From Flavobacteriales bacterium (GTDB taxonomy: Bacteria > Bacteroidota > Bacteroidia > NS11-12g > UBA955), in contig CANHXF010000053.1 of NCBI GenBank assembly GCA_947464515.1, positions 1 to 9,185 on the forward strand: 9,185 bases of DNA. The letters are read 5' to 3'. This document shows, piece by piece, positions 1 to 6,248 of this stretch; positions within the stretch are counted from its first letter, which is position 1, and the number at the start of each line of letters is the position of its first letter. Under the pieces are notes generated by a model that worked only from the letters and a program-made list of their open reading frames with translations, did not search any database and was not told the DNA's origin. The position numbers and the translations under genes are program-made.

Positions 1-729
1 AAATTTTACTACACCCCCATTCACAAAATACATAAAGGTGATGATTATATTTTGTTGGATATACTTTTTGAAGCAAACCATTACAGCAAAGTTTCTGCTC
101 ACGGCTTGCAATCGCAGTTTGTAATTAGCGCCGGAAAAGAGGCACAAATACAAATGCCATCAGTGGAAGATTTGTTAGGAGATAAACTCACCGCCTTTGC
201 ACCCAACACCACTGGAGTGCCATACAAACGCAATGAGAACAGCATGGCAATGGAAATTATTAAACAGCTTTACGACATCGGGAATTTAGTTGATGTCGTA
301 ACAGATTTAAAAACCATAAAAATCACTTACAACAAAATTGTAAAAACGGAAATGATATACCGCAATATCAACGGCACAAGTCCTGCTGATGTTTTGGAAG
401 ATACTTACCAAACTTCGCTTTGCATTTCTGTAAGAGGCATTGAAGGCAAAGGAGATTTTGGAGCATTGTTGAAAGGTATTGAAAGTGTGCGAGGCTTTAT
501 TTTTTCAGAGGCATACTATTTGGAAAAAGCAATCACACATGCGGCAAAAGCTGCCTACGTGTCGCAACTCATTGCAAGCGATGCAACGACTATTGAAAAA
601 TTCATAGACCCAAAACAAATTGCAGAGGCAACCATTGAAGCACCTAATAATCCTCGGTTGCAGAAATTAAAGAAGTCCGACCCCGAAGCATTTTTTTATT
701 GGTGGAAAGCAATTCAACTAAAAAAGTGA
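1..729 (+). CDS. Nucleotidyltransferase AbiEii/AbiGii-type toxin, C-terminal part (5' end outside window)
   Basis: The frame is open from base 1 with no stop before the TGA at 727-729, giving 242 visible residues. A TTG at position 52 could serve as a start, but the in-frame residues before it (KFYYTPIHKIHKGDDYI) join smoothly to the rest, so the gene almost certainly begins upstream. Family signals are LLDILFE near the start, which fits the last acidic strand of the nucleotidyltransferase core, then PSVEDLLGDKLTAFAPNTTG and IIKQLYDIGNLVD, which are typical of AbiEii/DUF1814 proteins. The C-terminal half is helical. AbiEii is known as the toxin of AbiE type IV toxin-antitoxin and phage-abortive systems, and usually follows its antitoxin gene. 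The expected N-terminal GS...DxD catalytic motif and any antitoxin gene lie off the left edge, so activity cannot be judged. Some family members are solitary and uncharacterised. Confidence 0.82.
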   Translation, partial: KFYYTPIHKIHKGDDYILLDILFEANHYSKVSAHGLQSQFVISAGKEAQIQMPSVEDLLGDKLTAFAPNTTGVPYKRNENSMAMEIIKQLYDIGNLVDVVTDLKTIKITYNKIVKTEMIYRNINGTSPADVLEDTYQTSLCISVRGIEGKGDFGALLKGIESVRGFIFSEAYYLEKAITHAAKAAYVSQLIASDATTIEKFIDPKQIAEATIEAPNNPRLQKLKKSDPEAFFYWWKAIQLKK

Positions 730-827
730 ACTCAATATTCGATCAACATAATTTTAAAAATAACGACAAAGAAAAATCGTTAGAAAAGGCCACCATCCTT
801 ATTATGTATCATTAATTTGCCTCAAAT

Positions 828-879
828 GAGGGGTCAATTTCAGTCCGACGAAGAGGGGTTGGTTTGTCCGATTATTCCA
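828..879. mobile_element. Possible relic of an IS21-family terminus
   Basis: Two imperfect direct repeats lie 25 nt apart: GAGGGGTCAATTTCAGTCCG begins at 828 and GAGGGGTTGGTTTGTCCGA at 853, followed by TTATTCCA ending at 879. IS21-family elements in Bacteroidota carry several such internal terminal repeats of the GGGTCAATTT...CCGA type, usually ending in CA. No istA or istB gene and no matching opposite end are visible, so at most this is a solo end or decayed remnant. The assignment rests on recalled sequence resemblance only. Confidence 0.35.
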
Positions 880-982
880 GTAACTGATTGCGCAGGACTT
901 AATTTCTCAACTTTTGTATTCGTTCCTGAAAGATCCAATGAAATTATCATCGATTGTTAAGGTTAGAATCAAAATGATCATC

Positions 983-1033
983 TGTTACACTGTTACACCT
1001 GTTACACTTGTTACAGTGTAACAGGTGTAACAG
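983..1033. repeat. Inverted repeat built from TGTTACAC octamers
   Basis: TGTTACAC occurs exactly at 983-990, 991-998 and 1000-1007, with a one-base variant (TGTTACAG) at 1009-1016. Its reverse complement GTGTAACA occurs at 1016-1023 and 1025-1032. As a result, CTGTTACACCTGTTACAC (990-1007) and its exact reverse complement (1016-1033) form an 18-bp perfect stem with an 8-nt loop. A shorter alternative dyad is TGTTACA-G-TGTAACA at 1009-1023. No T-tract follows, so a classical Rho-independent terminator is unlikely. A multi-site operator or a small repetitive hairpin element are the main alternatives. Confidence 0.85.
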
Positions 1034-1098
1034 CGATAAATATTAGATCTTGACTGTTGAATAACCCATTTGGATAGGTTTTTACTCGATTTTCCTTG

Positions 1099-1171
1099 AA
1101 TTTACCCTAATTTACCATCAAATTACCATCAAATTACCATCAAATTCCCACAAATTTCCCATGAAATTCCC
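1099..1171. repeat. Degenerate 11-nt tandem repeat
   Basis: About six and a half units of 10-12 nt in series: AATTTACCCT, AATTTACCATC, AAATTACCATC twice (1120-1141, identical), AAATTCCCAC, AAATTTCCCATG and a partial AAATTCCC. The period matches roughly one helical turn. The units drift from TTACCATC to TTCCCA forms along the array. Similar AAATTCCC words continue more loosely to about 1205. There is no spacer structure, so this is not a CRISPR array. Its function is unknown. Confidence 0.7.
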
Positions 1172-1360
1172 AAAATTGCGGTGTTTTTACCGTAAAATTC
1201 CCAAAAGCGTTAAATAATTCCGACAAATTGCAATGAAACTCACTTGGATGATTGAATTTCTTTCATGAAAGTGCCGATAATTCCCCAGGTATTACTTCCG
1301 AATGGTATTTTTACTAAAAAAAGGACCCAATAAAGTACTGGATAGAATTGATTCACACTG

Positions 1361-1376
1361 AAAATGCATGCATTTT
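1361..1376. repeat. Perfect 16-bp palindrome AAAATGCATGCATTTT
   Basis: A self-complementary 16-mer with no loop, lying about 55 bases beyond the stop codon of the minus-strand barrel gene. Without a loop it is a poor RNA hairpin, so a dimeric protein-binding site is the more natural reading. It may also be chance in AT-rich DNA. Confidence 0.4.
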
Positions 1377-1380
1377 ATTG

Positions 1381-1407
1381 AAAAAATGACACTATCCCTT
1401 TGAGTGT
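1381..1407 (-). terminator. Weak candidate Rho-independent terminator of the barrel gene
   Basis: Read on the minus strand, ACACT (1407-1403) can pair with AGTGT (1393-1389) across a 9-nt loop, followed by CATTTTTT (to 1381). It lies about 25 bases past the stop codon at 1432, where a terminator is expected. The 5-bp stem is short, so confidence is low. Confidence 0.3.
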
Positions 1408-1431
1408 GTAAATGAAAATTTGATTAGATGA

Positions 1432-3717
1432 TCAAAATAGGTATTCTATCTTACCCAATCCCCAGAAAGCTTCTTTATTATCAACTCCCCAAAGTTTGTA
1501 GTAATGATCATAACCCGCTTTGATAGAAATTTTCAAATGTTTTCCTGTTGGTGCTGAAACGGATAAGCTGCCGCCTCTGCGATAAGCGCCATTTAAAAAT
1601 TGCGATGAAAAACCATTTAATGAAATTGACGTTGATTTGCCGATTTTGTAATTGATTCGAGCTTGATGGATATTTGCTTGTGTACTATCGACGGATGGGA
1701 AAGTCCTAGTAAATGTGCTTCCCATGCCCACGGTGAGTTTTTTGCCAATTGATAGATCTTGCGATACAGATAAGGTACGAACAATGGCAAAGAAGGTGTC
1801 GGTAAATTGCATGCGACTTTGGCTACCATAAACCATGAGGAAGTATTTGGTTCTTTTCCCTTTACGATAAGTCATTCCGGCGGTAAGAATAGAGAATTTA
1901 CTATTGATTCGAAATAGACTATCAGGATGGTTATTGCCCTGCTCATATGGAGACAATGAGGCCATGAAATTGGGCAATTTTTTGTTTTTGAAATGCGTAT
2001 TTAGACTTAAACCATATCCACTGCTGATATTAGTAACTTCGCTTATTCTTAGCGGATTGTCGCGTGTGGTTTTATAGAATACAGAGGCGTTTATCTGATT
2101 TTTATAAAACGCAAATTTTGTTTTAGCGATGTGTTCAATGAAATTAACACGCATGAAAGGATTTCCGAGGTTCTTAAATCTAGGACCTACCATTTGGGTG
2201 CTTCCTTCCAATGCAAATCCTTTAACAACGGTTTTCTCGGCCAATATTTTATAAGCTCCTGTACTCATGGCTTGTTGTGATATTGAATAAGGGCTTGCAG
2301 AAAAATAGTGGGTGTTAGATTCGAAATTATTGAGTGCTTTAAAACTACTTTTGGCATAGGACAGGTCCAATTTGGGCCATTTGTTGGACCGATAAATGGC
2401 ATTGAAACCAACGACTCCGTTTTGCAATGCAATTCGGTTCTGGTTTATAAATTTACTTTTAGGGTCTGTAGCATAATGACCAAATAGATGTAATGAAAAA
2501 TGACTATTAACTTTCAAGTCATAATTTACACCGATAAATGTCCTTTCATATCTGTTGTTTGCTCTATTGTATGAAATGAAATCTGAGATAATCGCCTTGC
2601 CGAATGCGAAATTCAACGTTTGCTTACCGAGCGCGATACTACTTTCAAGACCTTTCATACTGACACCAGAAATACTGTAGGTATGAATCAATGGATTGAT
2701 AATACCCGATTGAAAATCTTTTATTCTGGAAAGGAGTCCCAATTGAGGAGGAAGCCCTTGTTCTTTTAACCAAGATGTTACATTGGCTTCAGGATCCTCC
2801 AACAGCCTTTTATATTGGTTGAGCTTAGTCGTGTCCGCATTGAATGTACTATCTAATTGTCGTCGCTTGTTTTGGAGATTTTGTAATTGGGTTTCAATTT
2901 CCCGTAAACTTTCTGCGATTCGCTGAGTGTCGTTCTTCAATTGTTCCAATTTCATGCTGTCGGCCGACAGCATTTTGGGATGCTCATTTTTTTCAATGGA
3001 ATCTCTTTTTGCCCCAATTCTGGTTGTTAGGCTGTCTTTGAGACTCAAGGAGACTGAGTCTGCCTGATTTTGATATTGAAGTAAAAAGGCTTCTTGTTGT
3101 TCCTTGAGTTTGGTTTCCAGTGATAATTGTTGGTTTTTGAGTGCGTCCTTTTGTTTTTCACTTTCTATTATCAGCTTGTCATGCACTTGAGACTGATATT
3201 TAGATAAATTAGCATCTGTACTCGCCCTTTGCATTTGTTGTTCCCATTGTTTGGTGATGTTGCTAATAAAAGTTTGGTAATCGAACTTGACCTTTATAAA
3301 GTTGCTGTTGTAAAAAGTTTGAGTTTCACTTGTTCTATAGAAGTCGACCAACAAGGGCAATCCCCCCATTGAAATAGAGGTATTACCAGATAATCTCAAA
3401 TATTGTGATTCACTGAGCATCCTTGGATTTTGAAAGCTAGTATGATAGCCTTCAAATCCAATTCTACCTTTGATTTTTGGTGTAAGTAACTCATAAAGTG
3501 AAGCGCTATCTGGAATGATACGATTTTTCAGTTTAGACAAGCCGCTATTCGATTTTAGAAAACCTGAATCAAGTTTGTTTTGTTTGAAATAATTTGTAGA
3601 ATCTAAATAAAAAGATTTTCTCGTATTGGTAGAATCAGTGGTTTGTGCATATACCATGATAGAATTGGTATACACGGAAAACAGTATTAATATACGCCTT
3701 GTTATAGTGGTAAACAT
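1432..3717 (-). CDS. Exported coiled-coil protein with a probable outer-membrane beta-barrel (761 aa)
   Basis: Translation from the ATG at 3717-3715 gives a Sec-type signal peptide (about residues 1-25, cleavage near VYAQ-TTDS). A short beta-rich segment follows (about 80-150, with GRIGFEGYHTS and MGGLPLLVDFYRTSE). Next is a long Gln/Lys/Glu-rich coiled coil (about 155-310, including ESLREIETQLQNLQNKRRQL). From about 335 to 761 there are alternating aromatic/polar strands of beta-barrel type, ending in GKIEYLF with a terminal Phe as is common in outer-membrane barrels. The segment around 340-400 (NPLIHTYSISGVSMKGLESS, YERTFIGVNYDL) resembles uncharacterised Bacteroidota barrel proteins found near large Rhs-like genes (from memory). 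The gene is divergent from the TANFOR operon, suggesting shared function. The barrel would sit in the outer membrane with the coiled coil probably in the periplasm. A channel or assembly factor is a guess; I recognise no named family. Confidence 0.8.
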   Translation of the reverse strand: MFTTITRRILILFSVYTNSIMVYAQTTDSTNTRKSFYLDSTNYFKQNKLDSGFLKSNSGLSKLKNRIIPDSASLYELLTPKIKGRIGFEGYHTSFQNPRMLSESQYLRLSGNTSISMGGLPLLVDFYRTSETQTFYNSNFIKVKFDYQTFISNITKQWEQQMQRASTDANLSKYQSQVHDKLIIESEKQKDALKNQQLSLETKLKEQQEAFLLQYQNQADSVSLSLKDSLTTRIGAKRDSIEKNEHPKMLSADSMKLEQLKNDTQRIAESLREIETQLQNLQNKRRQLDSTFNADTTKLNQYKRLLEDPEANVTSWLKEQGLPPQLGLLSRIKDFQSGIINPLIHTYSISGVSMKGLESSIALGKQTLNFAFGKAIISDFISYNRANNRYERTFIGVNYDLKVNSHFSLHLFGHYATDPKSKFINQNRIALQNGVVGFNAIYRSNKWPKLDLSYAKSSFKALNNFESNTHYFSASPYSISQQAMSTGAYKILAEKTVVKGFALEGSTQMVGPRFKNLGNPFMRVNFIEHIAKTKFAFYKNQINASVFYKTTRDNPLRISEVTNISSGYGLSLNTHFKNKKLPNFMASLSPYEQGNNHPDSLFRINSKFSILTAGMTYRKGKRTKYFLMVYGSQSRMQFTDTFFAIVRTLSVSQDLSIGKKLTVGMGSTFTRTFPSVDSTQANIHQARINYKIGKSTSISLNGFSSQFLNGAYRRGGSLSVSAPTGKHLKISIKAGYDHYYKLWGVDNKEAFWGLGKIEYLF

Positions 3718-3931
3718 CTATACTATCAATTACTTGAAAAATATACTATTACGAAACTATGATATGGCTGTGATAAAACCGCTATTTGTTTAAACGAAAA
3801 AAAAATTTAATGATTTCTAATTGGATTTGTGGTTTTTAGTTTTTTATATTCGAATAAATTAAACATAAAGTTTGTACTAAATAGAGACATTTCGAGCCCA
3901 ATTTTATAAATGTGCATTGAGGTTATCTACC
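3718..3931. promoter_or_regulatory. Divergent intergenic region with candidate Bacteroidota-type promoter
   Basis: This AT-rich spacer separates the two divergent starts, so it should contain a promoter for each. For the plus-strand operon, TATATTCG (3845-3852) matches the Bacteroidota -7 consensus TAnnTTTG at 7 of 8 positions, with a TTG at 3821-3823 about 21 bases upstream as a possible -33 element. A second -7-like word, AAAGTTTG (3867-3874), also matches 7 of 8 but lacks a matching upstream box. For the minus-strand gene, TAGTTTCG (reverse complement of 3752-3759) is the best -7-like word, without a clear -33 partner. Exact promoters remain undecided. Confidence 0.35.
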
Positions 3932-5122
3932 ATGAAAAACGAACATAATAAACATTGTAACATGCGAAAATATCTAGTTTGTGTAATTCTGGGATTGTTT
4001 TTTGTCGCCGCAAAAGGGAGCCCATTAACATTCCATCCGCGGTTTACAAACAGCTTTCGGTTTATGGCTGCCGATGTCTGGAACATAGATATTCAGTTCA
4101 CTGGTGCTGCTAATCTCAACGCTTATTTTATAGCTACCGTTTCTGCTGGCGGGAAACCGGTTTGTACGATGAAAAGCGGAGTTGTGCTTTTGGTCCCAGG
4201 TGCTCAGAGTTATACCGCTGCTACAGTTAATACTTCACAGCTTACATACCACAGTCAAGCGATTGCAGATATTGAAGGTATGACTGGCACTTTTCCCAGT
4301 GGAACTTACACAGTTTGTTACAATGCATATTGCATAACAGGTAATTGCGACGGTCAAGGTTCTGAAGCCTTATACAATGAATACCCTGAGTGTTTTGAAA
4401 TGGTCGTTGAGCCGCCCACGCCGTTACTATTGGCTATTCCGGAAGATAAAGCTGAGTTAGAATGGAAAAGACCCACCTTTAATTGGATACCCCCAATGCC
4501 AATTGCTAATGTGACCGGCTTTAATTACAGGTATATTCTGGTGGAACGCTCAAAAAATCAATCTTGCCCAGATGCGGTAATCCGTAATAGGCCACTGTAT
4601 TATCAAATTGGCATTGATCAACCGACACTGCCATATCCTGCGGAGATGAACGATTTGGATACGGGCAAAGTTTATTGTTGGAAAGTGGATGGATTGGTTG
4701 AAAGCATCCCAGTGGCACAAAGTGAGGTTTGGGAGTTTCGATTAAAACCAGAAGAAATTGAAAAGAAGGATACATTCAAATTCGCCAAATTCACTACCCG
4801 ATTGGATGCAGGCAATATTCAAGTTAAGTCGAACACGGTTTTGTATTTTGTGTGTACGGGCAGTTACAACGGTGAATTTTTACGAATCCAGATGAGTGGC
4901 GATGATAATTATTCCTACTTAATTGAAAACAATCAAATCGGGGTTGAAAAAGTAGAAATAGCTCGACCCAACGAGTTCTCCAATGTATTACAACATTTCG
5001 GGATCAATAAATACTCAATGGACCTTTCAAAGATTCCAGGACTTGCGACTGGATATTTCACACTTGAGGTATTGGGTGAAAACCATGTTCCTTATTTTCT
5101 GAAGATACAGATCGTTGATTGA
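3932..5122 (+). CDS. TANFOR-domain-like exported protein
   Basis: I chose the ATG at 3932 (396 aa). A GAGG at 3918-3921 lies about 10 bases upstream. A later ATG at 3962 would begin directly with the signal peptide MRKYLVCVILGLFFVAAKG, and is an equally good start. An upstream TTG at 3917 is less likely. After the signal peptide come beta-rich segments. The core resembles the TANFOR domain first noted in Tannerella forsythia: SGTYTVCYNAY (about 123-133), PPTPLLLAIPED (about 161-172), RPTFNW (about 180-185), then GKVYCWKVDG and SEVWEF (about 245-269), an Ig/FnIII-like fold pattern. A C-terminal beta domain (about 280-396) ends in YFLKIQIVD. The mature part has about eight cysteines, suggesting disulfides outside the cytoplasm. 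It is the first gene of the operon, 2 nt before the Skp-like gene. A surface or adhesin-like role is inferred; the TANFOR domain has no proven function. Confidence 0.75.
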   Translation: MKNEHNKHCNMRKYLVCVILGLFFVAAKGSPLTFHPRFTNSFRFMAADVWNIDIQFTGAANLNAYFIATVSAGGKPVCTMKSGVVLLVPGAQSYTAATVNTSQLTYHSQAIADIEGMTGTFPSGTYTVCYNAYCITGNCDGQGSEALYNEYPECFEMVVEPPTPLLLAIPEDKAELEWKRPTFNWIPPMPIANVTGFNYRYILVERSKNQSCPDAVIRNRPLYYQIGIDQPTLPYPAEMNDLDTGKVYCWKVDGLVESIPVAQSEVWEFRLKPEEIEKKDTFKFAKFTTRLDAGNIQVKSNTVLYFVCTGSYNGEFLRIQMSGDDNYSYLIENNQIGVEKVEIARPNEFSNVLQHFGINKYSMDLSKIPGLATGYFTLEVLGENHVPYFLKIQIVD

Positions 5123-5124
5123 GC

Positions 5125-5637
5125 ATGAATAAGTATTGGACCATATTAATCTTGTTAGCTTTCACTGCTTTTACATCGATTTGGTATGTTTCAAGGCCAC
5201 GATTTGGCTATGTTAATTTGAAGGAAGTATTTGAAAATTTCACTTTTACCCAACAATTACGTGGTGATTTAAAGGTTGTCAAGGCGGCTAGAATGAGACA
5301 ATTGGATTCTTTAAACTTTGAACTCAATTTGGTTTCCAAGAAGTTGAATTCAAAATATAGCAATGAATTGGCAGCTTATTACCAGATGAAGAGGGAAGAA
5401 TACATCGTTAAGGAAGAAGAAGTGATGTCGTCCAACGCCGATTTAACTCAACAATACGATGATCAAATTCATGCCCAACTAGAATCGTACCTTTCAGATT
5501 TCGGTAAAGAAAAAGACTATGACTTTTTGTTTGGGACAGAATCGATAGGGACAATTTTATATGCGAGGGACAGATTCAACGCAACCAAGGAAGCGACTAA
5601 ATATATAAACAACAGATTTACATCCACGAATAAATGA
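5125..5637 (+). CDS. Skp/OmpH-family periplasmic chaperone, apparently membrane-anchored
   Basis: The ATG at 5125 (170 aa) is preferred over a TTG at 5119 that would overlap the previous stop codon. Skp/OmpH proteins are trimeric periplasmic chaperones that hold unfolded outer-membrane proteins between two-stranded coiled-coil arms. Here the family pattern is clear: RFGYVNLKEVFENF (about 26-39) is the first strand and helix, about 45-130 forms the charged coiled-coil arm, and YDFLFGTESIGTILYARDRFNAT (about 132-154) is the conserved return strand and end of the fold, followed by the terminal helix. Length matches the family. The N-terminal hydrophobic stretch (about 5-22) has no obvious signal-peptidase site before the fold, so it may stay anchored in the inner membrane. 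The stop overlaps the next start (ATGA). Its place next to a giant exported protein suggests a dedicated chaperone. Confidence 0.85.
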   Translation: MNKYWTILILLAFTAFTSIWYVSRPRFGYVNLKEVFENFTFTQQLRGDLKVVKAARMRQLDSLNFELNLVSKKLNSKYSNELAAYYQMKREEYIVKEEEVMSSNADLTQQYDDQIHAQLESYLSDFGKEKDYDFLFGTESIGTILYARDRFNATKEATKYINNRFTSTNK

Positions 5638-6248
5638 AGCTACGTAAACGATATGTTTTGCCGTTGATCTTTACAGTTTTTTGTATTGGTATATTGTTGA
5701 GTTTGACCCCGGCGATTACCGGCAGACCATGGGATGAAATCATGAATAATAGTCTGGGTAAATTGACTAATTCTCAATCAACTGAACTGGAAATAATCAG
5801 TAGTTCTAAATCTATTAAAGATCATAAGTTCGAATTGATATATCAATCGGCGAGAAAGAGATTGAATATTTTGAATGGTGGCGAAGACCCATCAACGGCT
5901 GAAATTGTTGAGGCTGAAAAAATAATTTGCTATGAATTGAGAATTTCCAGCGATAAACAACCAGATCTGCTGAAGGAATCAAATCCTAGACCCTTCGAAG
6001 AAAGAGTAAAGTACTTTTCATCAATAATTCAGAGAAACATTCGGATGGTTATTGGCAATGACACACTTCCCTGCGCAATGGTGCAATTGGAAAGGAATTT
6101 TGGTGTTGCACCTTATTTGAGTATTCAGACCGCATTTCCAGCGGTGAAGAATTGGAAAACACAGCGGCATCATTTGATTTTAAACGATGAGTATTTTGGG
6201 CTGGGTGATATTCATGTAGAAAATAAACTAAGCGACACAGATCTATGA
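5634..6248 (+). CDS. Unknown membrane-anchored or exported protein (204 aa)
   Basis: The ATG at 5634 overlaps the previous stop by four bases (ATGA). The protein starts with a basic MKLRKR and a hydrophobic stretch (about 7-25), either a signal peptide cleaved near TPA-ITG or a membrane anchor. There is no lipobox at a proper position. The rest is a soluble alpha/beta domain with striking, likely conserved segments: LNILNGGEDPSTAEIVEAEKI beginning at about 77, NPRPFEERVKYFSSIIQRNI (about 117-136), DTLPCAMVQLERNFGVAPY (about 143-161) and NDEYFGLGDIHVEN (about 184-197). I do not recognise a named family. Its position between the Skp-like gene and the giant SpvB/Rhs-like gene, with stop-start overlaps on both sides, suggests a periplasmic accessory factor for export or folding of the giant protein (inference). 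The visible ERNFG and NDEYFG motifs could be used to search for homologues. Confidence 0.75.
   Translation: MKLRKRYVLPLIFTVFCIGILLSLTPAITGRPWDEIMNNSLGKLTNSQSTELEIISSSKSIKDHKFELIYQSARKRLNILNGGEDPSTAEIVEAEKIICYELRISSDKQPDLLKESNPRPFEERVKYFSSIIQRNIRMVIGNDTLPCAMVQLERNFGVAPYLSIQTAFPAVKNWKTQRHHLILNDEYFGLGDIHVENKLSDTDL

Larger units (their letters stand above)
730..1431. other. Repeat-rich intergenic region, no convincing gene
   Basis: About 700 bases between the end of the AbiEii-like gene and the stop codon of the minus-strand barrel gene. I see no open frame with recognisable coding content in either direction. It holds, in order, a direct-repeat pair resembling an IS21-type end (828-879), an octamer-built inverted repeat (983-1033), a degenerate 11-nt tandem repeat (1099-1171), a 16-bp palindrome (1361-1376) and a weak hairpin-plus-T-tract that could terminate the minus-strand gene (1381-1407). 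The pattern suggests a boundary that has accumulated mobile-element debris (inference). Confidence 0.7.

Noticed and set aside
52..54. TTG as the start of the AbiEii-like gene
   Set aside because: The same frame is open to base 1 and the upstream residues fit the family, so the gene begins outside the window.
990..1033. Rho-independent terminator for the AbiEii-like gene
   Set aside because: The stem is strong, but no T-tract follows on either side and it lies about 260 bases past the stop codon.
1099..1205. CRISPR array
   Set aside because: The units are only 10-12 nt and directly abut each other, with no unique spacers and no cas genes nearby.
1617..1829. 70-aa open frame on the minus strand
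   Set aside because: It is an out-of-frame reading within the barrel gene, with no recognisable content.
2844..3041. 65-aa open frame on the plus strand
   Set aside because: It lies opposite the coiled-coil part of the barrel gene, shows no family features and has Cys/Phe-rich antisense-type composition.
3956..3962. TGTAACA near the TANFOR start as a partner site of the 983-1033 octamers
   Set aside because: It is a single 7-mer match, expected by chance in a window of this size.
4521..4775. 84-aa open frame on the minus strand
   Set aside because: It is antisense to the TANFOR domain, whose motifs clearly mark the plus frame as coding.
5119..5121. TTG start for the Skp-like gene
   Set aside because: The ATG at 5125 is two codons later, gives a clean signal-anchor start and avoids overlap with the TANFOR stop.
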